Shown here piece after piece: positions 56,510 through 64,000 of a DNA stretch of 64,000 bases (the stretch's first letter is position 1; every line of letters starts with the position of its first letter). The notes beneath the pieces are model-generated. The model did no database searches, had not been told where the DNA came from, and worked only from the letters and a program-made list of their open reading frames with translations. The position numbers were made by a program, and so were the translations under genes. Where the stretch lies: the NCBI GenBank assembly GCA_024229935.1, contig JAAERX010000031.1, forward strand, positions 18,265 through 82,264, written 5' to 3'. The DNA comes from Gammaproteobacteria bacterium (GTDB taxonomy: Bacteria; Pseudomonadota; Gammaproteobacteria; Steroidobacterales; GCA-2729495).

Positions 56510-57850
56510 CTAATCAGCCTGCTCTGCAACTGCTGCCTTAAAAGGTTTCAATGTTAGCCATAGAATCAAACCACCCAGGAATACTGAAACTGCATTTACC
56601 GCTGCAATAGATTGTCCAACAGCCATTGGATCGCCAAATACAGTGTCATTGATCCAACCAACAGCTGTAGGCCCAAGGCCTGCTGTAATAATATTCAGAA
56701 ATAGCATCCATGCAGCAGAAACCTGAGCACGCAGACGATTCGGCGTAACCAGCTGTAAAGCTGTTGGCGCCAGACCCATTGATATGCTTGCACCAAATGC
56801 AAACGGCGCTATGACAACCAATGCCAGAATTGGGTCTTTAATAGTCGTAGCAAGAATGCTTAACGGCACCATAAGTACTGCTGTAAATACAGCAACTCGC
56901 AGTGCCGCATCTTTGAAACCTTTCTTTAAAAGTGTATCAGACAACCAGCCACCACTGATTACACCTATCGGCGCACAAATAAGCACAATTAACCCAAGCT
57001 TAAAACCTGTCTCCGGTGGTGACATACCTACCACTCGCATAAAGTAAGGGGGAACCCAGGTAGCCAGTGTAGTCATTGGCAAGGCAAGCAGGGCAAAACC
57101 AGTGTAATGAGCAAGGAAGACTCGTTTACGCTGGAATATAAAGCGAAAGGCATCACCCAAACCAATCTCCTGATTTTTTTGGGCTGCAGTAACACCCTGT
57201 CGTACAGGCTCTTTTACTGCAAACATCATCAATGCAACCAGAACACCAGGTAAGCCAATAACAATAAAGGCCATCTGCCAGGGCTTAACACTACCTATAA
57301 CAGGCAAGGCAATAGCTTCTGAACCGGCAGCAAACTGTATAGCCAAACCACCAAAGATAAATGCCAGACCAATACCAAAAAATGCACCAGACTGATAAAC
57401 ACCTAGTGCACGACCAAGCTTATCCTTTGGAAAATAATCAGCAATCATGGAATAAGCAGCAGGAGATAGTGTTGCCTGACCAACGCCTACACCAACCCGA
57501 GCTAAAAAAAGTGTCGTGAAAGAACGAGCAAGCCCACACAGAGCAGTCATAATGCTCCATATAAAAATACCACTACCAATAATTATTCTGCGACTGTATT
57601 TATCGGCAAAACGTCCTATAGGAAGGCCCATGAGCGCGTAGAAAATTGCAAACGCAAGCCCCATCATCAGACCCATATCAGTATCGGTGAGCCCCAGATC
57701 GGCTTTAATTGGGTCAACCAATAATGAAATAATTATCCGATCTGCTATCGAAAAAATAAATGCCACAACCAACACACCAACACCAAACCAGGCAACAGCA
57801 GGTTTAGGCCATAACGGGGATGGTGATTGTTGAGTAGTAGAATTCTGCAT
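56510..57850 (-). CDS. MFS transporter, spinster/glycerol-phosphate-like branch
   Basis: The 446-residue protein has a short N-terminal leader and about twelve helices. It shows FIFSIADRIIISLLVDPIKA, GLPIGRFADKYSRRIII (loop 2-3), ARVGVGVGQATLSPAAYSMI and ADYFPKDKLGRALGVYQSGA. This pattern is of the Spns-like MFS group often found in catabolic loci. The substrate is unknown. Start ATG 57850; it follows a TorD-type gene on the same strand at 150 bp and precedes the lipoprotein by 110 bp. It is not close to the recurrent subfamily of the other three. Confidence 0.87.
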   Translation of the reverse strand: MQNSTTQQSPSPLWPKPAVAWFGVGVLVVAFIFSIADRIIISLLVDPIKADLGLTDTDMGLMMGLAFAIFYALMGLPIGRFADKYSRRIIIGSGIFIWSIMTALCGLARSFTTLFLARVGVGVGQATLSPAAYSMIADYFPKDKLGRALGVYQSGAFFGIGLAFIFGGLAIQFAAGSEAIALPVIGSVKPWQMAFIVIGLPGVLVALMMFAVKEPVRQGVTAAQKNQEIGLGDAFRFIFQRKRVFLAHYTGFALLALPMTTLATWVPPYFMRVVGMSPPETGFKLGLIVLICAPIGVISGGWLSDTLLKKGFKDAALRVAVFTAVLMVPLSILATTIKDPILALVVIAPFAFGASISMGLAPTALQLVTPNRLRAQVSAAWMLFLNIITAGLGPTAVGWINDTVFGDPMAVGQSIAAVNAVSVFLGGLILWLTLKPFKAAVAEQAD

Positions 57851-58000
57851 AAATCTGCCCTGAATTAGTCAGACTGGAATAACAACATGGAATCCACTTT
57901 CGGGGAACGAACGTACCAAACTGGTCCACGCTACAGACACCATGCTCTTAACTGCGAACTACTGGGACCAGACCCCAATTGCTCAGTAACAATCAGGCTA

Positions 58001-58702
58001 CTATGAAACTGAGTCTATAGTAGATGACTGCCATTCAAAGTCTTTCACTAAAAACTCACTCATAGCTGCAACCAACCGTCCATATAGTGAATCTGGCTGC
58101 TGCTCAATAATTTTTTCTGCCAATCCTGATACCCAGTTCACCAGATGCCGCTCAGAAAAGTCTTTCTGTGCCAGCTGAAAAGAAAGTGCATCACCATCAT
58201 TAATGCTCATCTCTGCTTCCTGAAAGCAAAGAAAATGCATAAACTCCAACTCTATCGATAAGTGATCTGGTGACCAGGCAAAATTATCTTCCAAACCGTA
58301 TCCAAAATATTCATAAAACCGCACAATATCTTCACGAACCCCGGCCGGTTGATTACGATGCAAGTCTTCCCGAATTGGCACAGGGGGCCCATCACTACCC
58401 ACCTCAAATAACCCACTGTATTCACGTTTCAAAACTGCTTTATCTGTAGCCCGCCATTCCTGCAGTAAACCCTCAAGGTTCGACAGAGTATAAGGCAGTG
58501 AGAGTGCTGTAATTTCAGATACATCACCAGTGACTGCAGGCTCTGCATCAAATGGGGATGCAGCTATATCCGAAAACACTGCATACATCAGACAGCGATT
58601 AGGCGCAGTGCCAGAGGCATCTCGGGCATCATTTATGCTGCGATCAGGCGAGGCATTATTCGCATTGCCATTGCCAGATGACTGGTAGTTCAATTCACTC
58701 AT
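58001..58702 (-). CDS. TorD/DmsD-family molybdoenzyme maturation chaperone
   Basis: The 233-residue helical protein has an unusual low-complexity N-terminus rich in Asn, Ser and Asp. The core then shows LKREYSGLFEVGSDGPPVPI, REDLHRNQPAGVREDIVRFY and EYFGYGLEDNFAWSPDHLSI. This is the family signature near the E-x-x-F-x-x-L-F and P-D-H-L sites. These chaperones insert molybdenum cofactor into DMSO-reductase-family enzymes and hold back Tat export. No such enzyme lies in the window. It resembles the accessory proteins of dimethylsulfide dehydrogenase or ethylbenzene dehydrogenase more than TorD itself. moeA lies about 1.1 kb away, divergent. Confidence 0.82.
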   Translation of the reverse strand: MSELNYQSSGNGNANNASPDRSINDARDASGTAPNRCLMYAVFSDIAASPFDAEPAVTGDVSEITALSLPYTLSNLEGLLQEWRATDKAVLKREYSGLFEVGSDGPPVPIREDLHRNQPAGVREDIVRFYEYFGYGLEDNFAWSPDHLSIELEFMHFLCFQEAEMSINDGDALSFQLAQKDFSERHLVNWVSGLAEKIIEQQPDSLYGRLVAAMSEFLVKDFEWQSSTIDSVS

Positions 58703-58897
58703 GCTGTCACACTATCATGTAGAAGGCTGTGGATAGTACTGCAACCTGCACCTGCTTACCAAGGCCTTGCAACCTGCTCCAAAAACCATTTTTACGTGTA
58801 CAATAGCCAGCCCAGACACCCTCACCCTCATATTAAGCGGGATAAAAAGAAGGGACGGAACCTCCATTGCAAACATTTTCAACAAGGACACAGATTC

Positions 58898-59755
58898 ATG
58901 ATTTTGCTGACAGGTATTACAGGCAATAACGGCGGCGCAACCGCAAATGCTTTGCTGAAATTGGGCATTAAGTTCCGGGCACTGGTCCGCGATCTCGACA
59001 AAGCTGCAGACTGGGCAAATAAGGGCGTTGAACTTGTACAAGGCGACCTGGAAGACTCCGCTTCTGTGCAGGCAGCACTGGAAGGCATAGACAGAGCCGT
59101 ACTGATTCTGCCCAATGGCGAAGATCAGCAGCGCCTGGAACTGTCATTTATTGAAACAGCAAAACAGGCCGGCTTGCCCTGGTTGTTAAAACTATCTTCA
59201 CCTGAAGCCGTACGTGGCACGACCAGCCCGATTCCTCTGGCTCATATTGCCGCAGAAGACGCCATCATGGCATCCGGCATGAACTGGACTTTTGTTCGAC
59301 CCAGCTTTTTTATGCAAAACTTTCGTAGTTCACCTGCAATGGCAAAATCGACCGGCAAACTATCCATGCCCATGGGCAATGGTACTGTGGCACTGACTGA
59401 CTGCACTGACGCAGGTGCATTCATCGCCCACGTGCTGACTGATGACAATTCCGCACAGCACTACGGTCAGTGCTATGACATTAGCGGTCCAGACCCAGTT
59501 ATGAACTTTAATGACATAGCCAGAATGATTGGCGAAAGCATCGGTCAGGATGTTGCATACGATGACTGCGACGCCGCAGTTTTTCAAGAAGCCATTCGGC
59601 CTTTCCACAGAAATGACTGGCATTCAGATGCAGTGGCCTATCTGTTTGAAGAGATTGCCAACGGTGAAACACCCGGTATCAAGACAAATTCCTACCAGGA
59701 AATTATGGGTCAACCGGGCACCTCATTTAAAGAGTTTCTGCAGAAGCTTTCCTAA
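58898..59755 (+). CDS. NmrA-like NAD(P)-binding protein
   Basis: The start at ATG 58898 (MILLTGITGNNGG) with AAGGA nine bases upstream gives 285 residues; the frame upstream looks non-coding. It has a Rossmann fold GxTGxxG near the N-terminus and FRALVRDLDKA. HIAAEDAIMASGMNWTFVRP and TDCTDAGAFIAHVLTD are typical of NmrA/azoreductase-type atypical SDRs. It lacks a clear YxxxK catalytic pair, so it may sense redox state or act as a quinone reductase. It is divergent from the chaperone gene and 43 bp before moeA. Confidence 0.82.
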   Translation: MILLTGITGNNGGATANALLKLGIKFRALVRDLDKAADWANKGVELVQGDLEDSASVQAALEGIDRAVLILPNGEDQQRLELSFIETAKQAGLPWLLKLSSPEAVRGTTSPIPLAHIAAEDAIMASGMNWTFVRPSFFMQNFRSSPAMAKSTGKLSMPMGNGTVALTDCTDAGAFIAHVLTDDNSAQHYGQCYDISGPDPVMNFNDIARMIGESIGQDVAYDDCDAAVFQEAIRPFHRNDWHSDAVAYLFEEIANGETPGIKTNSYQEIMGQPGTSFKEFLQKLS

Positions 59756-59798
59756 AAGAAAAAATAAGAGGTCAGCCCAAAATTTTAACTGCTAGCAC

Positions 59799-61049
59799 AT
59801 GATTGAATACAACAAAGCGCTTAAAATTATTATCGACACAGCTCCATCGCTGCCAGTTGAATTAATAAACCTGGAAAATGCCATCAATGCAGTGGTAGCA
59901 ATTGACCAGCCCAGCCCGACGGCTGTACCTCCATTTGATAATTCAGCCATGGATGGCTTCGCCCTACACTCAGGTGACACTAAAAATGCATCTGTCAAAC
60001 AGCCTGTCTCACTACCTGTAATTGGCACAGTAACAGCCGGAGAAGCCATTACTAACAAATTGGGGACAGCTGGCACGGCCTGGGAAATAATGACCGGCGC
60101 GCCCGTACCCACAGGCTATGATGGGGTAATCCCCGTGGAGCTGGTAAAAATTCAACGGGATATTACTGGGAAGCCCATCTCTATCGAGCTCACAGAGCCC
60201 ATACATACTGGCCGAAACCTGCGTGCTGCAGGTGAAGATTTTTCAGCAGGTGACGCCCTCATTCATGCAGGACAATTTATTCAGGCAAACCAGATTATGG
60301 GCCTTGCTGCCACCGGCGTGAGCCGGATATCAGCCCGGCAACCCGCCAGAGTAGCCGCCATAACAACTGGCAATGAACTAACAGATGCTGCTAATACCCA
60401 GCCACTTGGGCCCGGTATGATTAATGACTCAAATGGCCCTTATCTTGAAGCCGCAATTTCATCTATAGGTGCAAATAGTGCGGGTGTTTTTCGCACCAGT
60501 GATTCAGCCGATGAACTAATCACACTTATAAAAAAATTACAGAAAGATACAGATGTCATTCTGACTACAGGCGGAGTATCAGCCGGCCGGATGGATTTCA
60601 TACCATCCGCACTGGAACAATTAGGTGCTGATATTCTGTTTCATCGTGTTTCTATTCGGCCTGGTAAGCCAGTATTATTTGCCCGCCTCCCAAACGGCAC
60701 TCTGGTATTTGGTTTGCCCGGGAATCCAATTGCTGTTGCAGTCGGACTACGCTTTTTTGTGATTCCTGCACTCAGGCAAATGCAGGGCTTGCCGGAAGAG
60801 CAATACCTCACAGCCATGCTTAAAAAACCGGTTGGGAAAAAACAGGGCTTCAGATTCTTTGCTAAAGCTGAGGCTATGAGTGATGACACCGGTCAGTTAC
60901 AGGTTGTAGCACTACCGGGCCAGGAATCTTTTAAAATAAGTCCGCTCATGACTGCCAACTGCTGGTTAATTGCAGATGAAGAGGCCGGCGAAATGGCTGC
61001 TGGTGATCTGGTAAAAATAGCACCACTATATCCAGATCAATTTCCCTGA
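59799..61049 (+). CDS. moeA: Molybdopterin molybdenumtransferase
   Basis: MoeA inserts molybdate into adenylated molybdopterin to form the active cofactor. The 416-residue protein has PPFDNSAMDGFAL (about residues 44-56), GTAWEIMTGAPVPTGYDGVIPVE, GMINDSNGPYLEAA, TTGGVSAGRMDF, RPGKPVLFA and VFGLPGNPIAVAV. It has the full four-domain layout. It is expected to serve the molybdoenzyme whose TorD-type chaperone is encoded nearby. No MoaA, MogA or ModABC genes are in the window. The 43-bp gap to the NmrA-like gene suggests co-transcription. Confidence 0.94.
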   Translation: MIEYNKALKIIIDTAPSLPVELINLENAINAVVAIDQPSPTAVPPFDNSAMDGFALHSGDTKNASVKQPVSLPVIGTVTAGEAITNKLGTAGTAWEIMTGAPVPTGYDGVIPVELVKIQRDITGKPISIELTEPIHTGRNLRAAGEDFSAGDALIHAGQFIQANQIMGLAATGVSRISARQPARVAAITTGNELTDAANTQPLGPGMINDSNGPYLEAAISSIGANSAGVFRTSDSADELITLIKKLQKDTDVILTTGGVSAGRMDFIPSALEQLGADILFHRVSIRPGKPVLFARLPNGTLVFGLPGNPIAVAVGLRFFVIPALRQMQGLPEEQYLTAMLKKPVGKKQGFRFFAKAEAMSDDTGQLQVVALPGQESFKISPLMTANCWLIADEEAGEMAAGDLVKIAPLYPDQFP

Positions 61050-61077
61050 ATACACCGGGGCAACAGCAGCCCTGCCT

Positions 61078-61533
61078 TTAAGGTGTATGCGTGTCAAATA
61101 CAGACGTTTTTCCATCAGCATCAAAAGCAATAACATCATAGGCTTCTGCATTTGGCCCTTCCATACCAGGAGAGCCCATCGGCATGCCAGGTGCAGCAAT
61201 ACCTATAATCTCAGGCTTTTGACGCAACATCTTTATCACATTATCTGCAGGTACATGCCCTTCAACAACATAACCATCAACGATTGCGGTATGACAGGAA
61301 CCCAATGCACGGGGAACCCCGTATTCTATTTTATAGGCACCAATATCAGAAACATCTGTTGCCTCAACCCTAAAACCTGCATCCTGAAGATGCCTGATCC
61401 ATTTTTTACAACAATTACAGGTGGGAGATTTGTATACCCGCACCAAGGGACCGGTTTCTTCTGCCAAAACACATGCCGGACCAACCACCAATAAAGCCGA
61501 CACCTGCGCTATAAATATTCTGCGGTGATTCAT
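61078..61533 (-). CDS. DUF411 secreted metal-binding protein
   Basis: The start at ATG 61533 (AGGAGA eight bases before) gives 151 residues, with a signal peptide (MNHRRIFIAQVSALLVVGPA, cleavage near VLAEE). The DUF411 core has YKSPTCNCCKKWIRHLQDAG, whose CNCC motif is the putative copper-binding site. RALGSCHTAIVDGYVVEGHV and a Met-rich segment (IAAPGMPMGSPGMEG) follow. These proteins are associated with copper resistance or delivery in the periplasm. It is near the end of the MFS gene (72 bp downstream of it) on the same strand, so it may be its third cistron. Confidence 0.85.
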   Translation of the reverse strand: MNHRRIFIAQVSALLVVGPACVLAEETGPLVRVYKSPTCNCCKKWIRHLQDAGFRVEATDVSDIGAYKIEYGVPRALGSCHTAIVDGYVVEGHVPADNVIKMLRQKPEIIGIAAPGMPMGSPGMEGPNAEAYDVIAFDADGKTSVFDTHTP

Positions 61534-61605
61534 AACCGGTTCTCCTGTACGCAAGCAAGAAAGCAAACTACAAAGCTTATGGTAATTGGTGTCAGACACC
61601 AAAAG

Positions 61606-62838
61606 TTACTTTTTCTGGACTAGTGGAGCAAGTGGAACATTCACAAACCAGAAATAAATACCTGTAAGAATCACCATCAGCGCACAAAACTGGATCGACA
61701 GCACAGGACTTTTCTCAAACATAAAGCCCATAGTCATGGGGCCAAGAACCATACCAAAAGTTGGAGCTGCTGCAAGTAATCCCGCGCCAATACCCTGATC
61801 CTGAGGGCCAAGCGTAAGACTTGCGGCAGATGTCAGACTTGGCATAACCAAGCTGACAGTAAACCCCATTCCAATAAACACCAGATAAACTTCCATAGTA
61901 GTCGTTGCCGTAGGCAACACCAGCAATACCAATCCAAAAAGAATAAAAGCAACGCGCAACAGCAAGCGCGGCTGCATCTTTATCTTTTGCATTACCACCA
62001 CCTGCATAATAACCGTCATAATTGCCATAGAAATAAATGCAATCCCCATAGTGTTCGTTAGTGCATCAGCATCTGTGATGCCGATCTGACTACCGAGCAA
62101 TAGCCCGGCAATAAGCTGTATAGCCGTAAACACAAAGAACACAACACACCACCCCAATAAATAGGGAAAAATTATTCTAATCACACGCAGGGTACCTTCA
62201 CTCGGCAACTTCTGCTCATGCTTCACCGGTTCTACAAGCCTGGAGTGCGCCCAGACAGCACAAACAATGCCAATAACTGCTGCCCCATACATAGGCGCCA
62301 ACGGATGAACCTTTGCAAGTAGCAAAGCAAAGATAGGGCCCACAATCGTTCCCAGGCCACCGGCCGCAGCAATCATTGCCATACCCTGTGGCCGACTAGC
62401 TGCATCAGTGGTATCCGCGATATAAGCTTGTGCTGCGGGCTGGGCAGCACCTGCAAAAACCCCATAGACCAGCCGCGCAGCAAGCAAGCCCAAGAACAAC
62501 GGCAACCCCAGCACAACACCTGCCATTCCCGCCTGTATACCAACAGCAAGCAATGCATAGCCAATGCCATAACCGACCATACCAATGACAAAGACCGTGC
62601 GACGCCCCCAGGAATCACTTGTCTTACCCCAAACCGGAGCAGTAAATAATATCGCCAGATTGGAAATTGAAATAATTGTGCCCAGCTGGCCACCGCTCAG
62701 GCCAATCTCCAGCCCAAGCGGCATCAGAATAATATAAAGCAGCGACTGACCAACACCATAGGTAATTAGTCCAGCCAGGAGAATAGTACGATCGCGTTTA
62801 CTTCCAGCAGCAACAGCTTCATTCATCATGTCAGTCAT
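61606..62838 (-). CDS. MFS transporter, TetA-like branch
   Basis: The 410-residue protein has about twelve helices: TYGVGQSLLYIILMPLGLEI, FTAPVWGKTSDSWGRRTVFV (loop 2-3), ARLVYGVFAGAAQPAAQAYI, GGLGTIVGPIFALLLA. It resembles drug:H+ antiporters (TetA/DHA1). It overlaps the start of the upstream alpha-hydroxyacid dehydrogenase by 8 bp (its start lies inside that gene's end), so the two are translationally linked. It may export a lactate-like product, but the substrate is unknown. Confidence 0.85.
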   Translation of the reverse strand: MTDMMNEAVAAGSKRDRTILLAGLITYGVGQSLLYIILMPLGLEIGLSGGQLGTIISISNLAILFTAPVWGKTSDSWGRRTVFVIGMVGYGIGYALLAVGIQAGMAGVVLGLPLFLGLLAARLVYGVFAGAAQPAAQAYIADTTDAASRPQGMAMIAAAGGLGTIVGPIFALLLAKVHPLAPMYGAAVIGIVCAVWAHSRLVEPVKHEQKLPSEGTLRVIRIIFPYLLGWCVVFFVFTAIQLIAGLLLGSQIGITDADALTNTMGIAFISMAIMTVIMQVVVMQKIKMQPRLLLRVAFILFGLVLLVLPTATTTMEVYLVFIGMGFTVSLVMPSLTSAASLTLGPQDQGIGAGLLAAAPTFGMVLGPMTMGFMFEKSPVLSIQFCALMVILTGIYFWFVNVPLAPLVQKK

Positions 62839-63994
62839 TAACGTAAATTGTTTCCGTATTAATTGAAGCCAGGTTCAGCGTACCTGCAAACTGCATGGTA
62901 CGTTTCAGCTCAGCATTAAGAATTCTCAGGCATTTATCAACACCCTCCTGACCATAAGCACCCAGACCCCACAAGTAAGGCCGACCAATGCATATGGCAT
63001 CAGCACCTTGTGCTAAGGCCTTATAAGCATCACTACCACGACGAATTCCGCCATCCATCAGGATGGGCATTCTACCTTTAAGTTCTTTAACAATCTCAGG
63101 TAAAACTTCGAGCGTGCCACGCCCACTGCCTTCCTGCCTGCCCCCGTGATTAGAGACAACCACACCATCTACACCGTATTTATGGCAAAGCTTTGCATCT
63201 TCTCGGGTCACTATGCCCTTGAGGATAAAATTTAAAGACGTATTGTCACGAAACCAGGCAAGGTCATCCCAGCTCAAAGACGGGTCACCTATGCCCTTGG
63301 AACCCGCAAAATTTTCAAAATTCCCCAGCCTCACCTGACGTTGTTCCTGACTTCTGTCCCGGGTCAACCTGAACCAGCGGGAAGCCTCATGATTACCGCG
63401 TACAGGCCCGTCAACAGTCAAAACGACGGTATCACACCCTGCCACCTTGGCATCATCCATGAGCTTTTTCATGAAACTACGATTAGCTGAGGGATACAGT
63501 TGAAACCAGTAAGCACCGCCAACTGATGCGATCTCACCAATGCTGGCATTAGTCATCATGGAACAGATCATCAGACTGGCTTGCCTTAATGCAGCCTGGG
63601 CAGTTGCAAGTTCACCATCTGCATTTATCTTCTGCTGGTCACCTACAGGAGCCAGTATTACAGGTGATGCATAGCGTTTACCAAACAGTTTAACGCTCAT
63701 ATCAATATTGCTTACATCCACCAGTCGTCGTGGGCGTAATGAGACTTTTTTATAGGCCTCCCGGTTCGCACGGTTGCTTGCACCATCATCCGCTGCTCCA
63801 ACAATAAAGTGATAAGCATCAGGAGATAAGGTGCGTTGGGCTACCTGATCAAGCTGAAATATATTCAGTACTTCATTAAGATTACCTGGAACTGCTCGTT
63901 CAGGGTAAGCCCAGCTAAAGTCAGCTGGCAGTGTTGCCAATGGTGAAGCGGCAAGAAAACGGAGAAACTGTCGCCGGGCAAAAGGGTCAATCAT
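62831..63994 (-). CDS. FMN-dependent alpha-hydroxyacid dehydrogenase/oxidase with Tat-like leader
   Basis: The 387-residue protein begins MIDPFARRQFLRFLAASPLA; the RRQFLR element followed by a hydrophobic stretch resembles a twin-arginine signal. The (alpha/beta)8 LldD/glycolate-oxidase fold follows: SLRPRRLVDVSNIDMSVKLF, SPVILAPVGDQQKINADGEL, MTNASIGEIA, AYWFQLYPS, FILKGIVTREDA, the catalytic VVSNHGGRQ with His, and DGGIRRGSDAYKALAQGADA. It oxidises 2-hydroxyacids such as lactate to 2-ketoacids. Six bases remain before the window edge, so an earlier start cannot be excluded. It ends inside the next gene's start. Confidence 0.85.
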   Translation of the reverse strand: MIDPFARRQFLRFLAASPLATLPADFSWAYPERAVPGNLNEVLNIFQLDQVAQRTLSPDAYHFIVGAADDGASNRANREAYKKVSLRPRRLVDVSNIDMSVKLFGKRYASPVILAPVGDQQKINADGELATAQAALRQASLMICSMMTNASIGEIASVGGAYWFQLYPSANRSFMKKLMDDAKVAGCDTVVLTVDGPVRGNHEASRWFRLTRDRSQEQRQVRLGNFENFAGSKGIGDPSLSWDDLAWFRDNTSLNFILKGIVTREDAKLCHKYGVDGVVVSNHGGRQEGSGRGTLEVLPEIVKELKGRMPILMDGGIRRGSDAYKALAQGADAICIGRPYLWGLGAYGQEGVDKCLRILNAELKRTMQFAGTLNLASINTETIYVND

Positions 63995-64000
63995 ATTAGC

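Noticed and set aside
1..64000. CRISPR arrays, tRNA, rRNA, transposases, prophage
   Set aside because: Scanned by eye; no regular direct repeats with spacers, cloverleaf sequence ending in CCA, or transposase-like frames were found. Short or degenerate ones could be missed.

Overview
The window reads as one continuous chromosomal stretch of an aerobic, heterotrophic Gram-negative bacterium. I see no rRNA, tRNA, CRISPR array, insertion sequence, integrase or phage gene. Two TonB-dependent receptors, a porin, several lipoproteins, a homodimeric pyruvate dehydrogenase E1 (AceE), AvtA, a CpxR/CpxA-like pair and moderate GC (mid-40s percent by eye) suggest a Gammaproteobacterium, probably aquatic or marine. 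The NadA is of a type also common in Alphaproteobacteria, so the assignment is an inference.

Layout. 1-4 kb: the end of an unidentified conserved gene, then a strong Fur-box-like site before a three-gene set (outer-membrane porin, periplasmic protein with a flavinylation motif, PepSY-type membrane protein) that looks like an iron-regulated extracytoplasmic redox module. 4-9.6 kb: a protein that may belong to the bilin reductase/RCCR superfamily, an MFS transporter, a nitroreductase translationally coupled to a TPR/2OG-oxygenase protein, and a luciferase-like monooxygenase. 10-19.8 kb: TonB receptor, nadA-nadB-type II thioesterase, aceE, and a flavin-reductase-like protein with a PCP_red-like tail. 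20.2-30.2 kb: matB, a CitE-like CoA lyase, methylmalonyl-CoA mutase, pccB, pccA, meaB and the epimerase, which together make a propionate/methylmalonate assimilation cluster feeding succinyl-CoA.

30-38.6 kb: small zinc-ribbon protein, unknown membrane protein, two-component system, stand-alone malonyl-CoA:ACP transacylase, avtA overlapping a family-6 uracil/hypoxanthine-DNA glycosylase, a secreted SHOCT protein interrupted by one in-frame amber codon, and an MFS transporter. 38.7-44.2 kb: a TVP38-flavin-disulfide-reductase fusion and a MacAB-like ABC export set. 44.4-49.7 kb: Rieske oxygenase, second TonB receptor preceded by three tandem 12-bp repeats, and an MFS protein with a very histidine-rich tail (NreB-like).

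49.8-55.6 kb: the most unusual block. It holds a 4-hydroxybutyryl-CoA dehydratase-like flavoprotein, a nitrilase/amidase homologue that lacks the catalytic cysteine, a TetR regulator, MFS transporter and aldo/keto reductase, ending at a clear bidirectional terminator. It looks like a catabolic or modification locus for an unknown compound. 55.7-64 kb: Skp-like lipoprotein, MFS, TorD-type chaperone, NmrA-like protein, moeA, DUF411 copper-type protein, MFS, and an FMN-dependent alpha-hydroxyacid dehydrogenase with a Tat-like leader.

Six MFS transporters lie in 64 kb, three of them from one recognisable subfamily. The best leads for undescribed biology are the flavin/porin module, the AbfD-like plus pseudo-amidase block, the amber-interrupted secreted protein, the RCCR-like protein and the PCP_red fusion. 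All functional statements are homology readings made by eye; no search was run.
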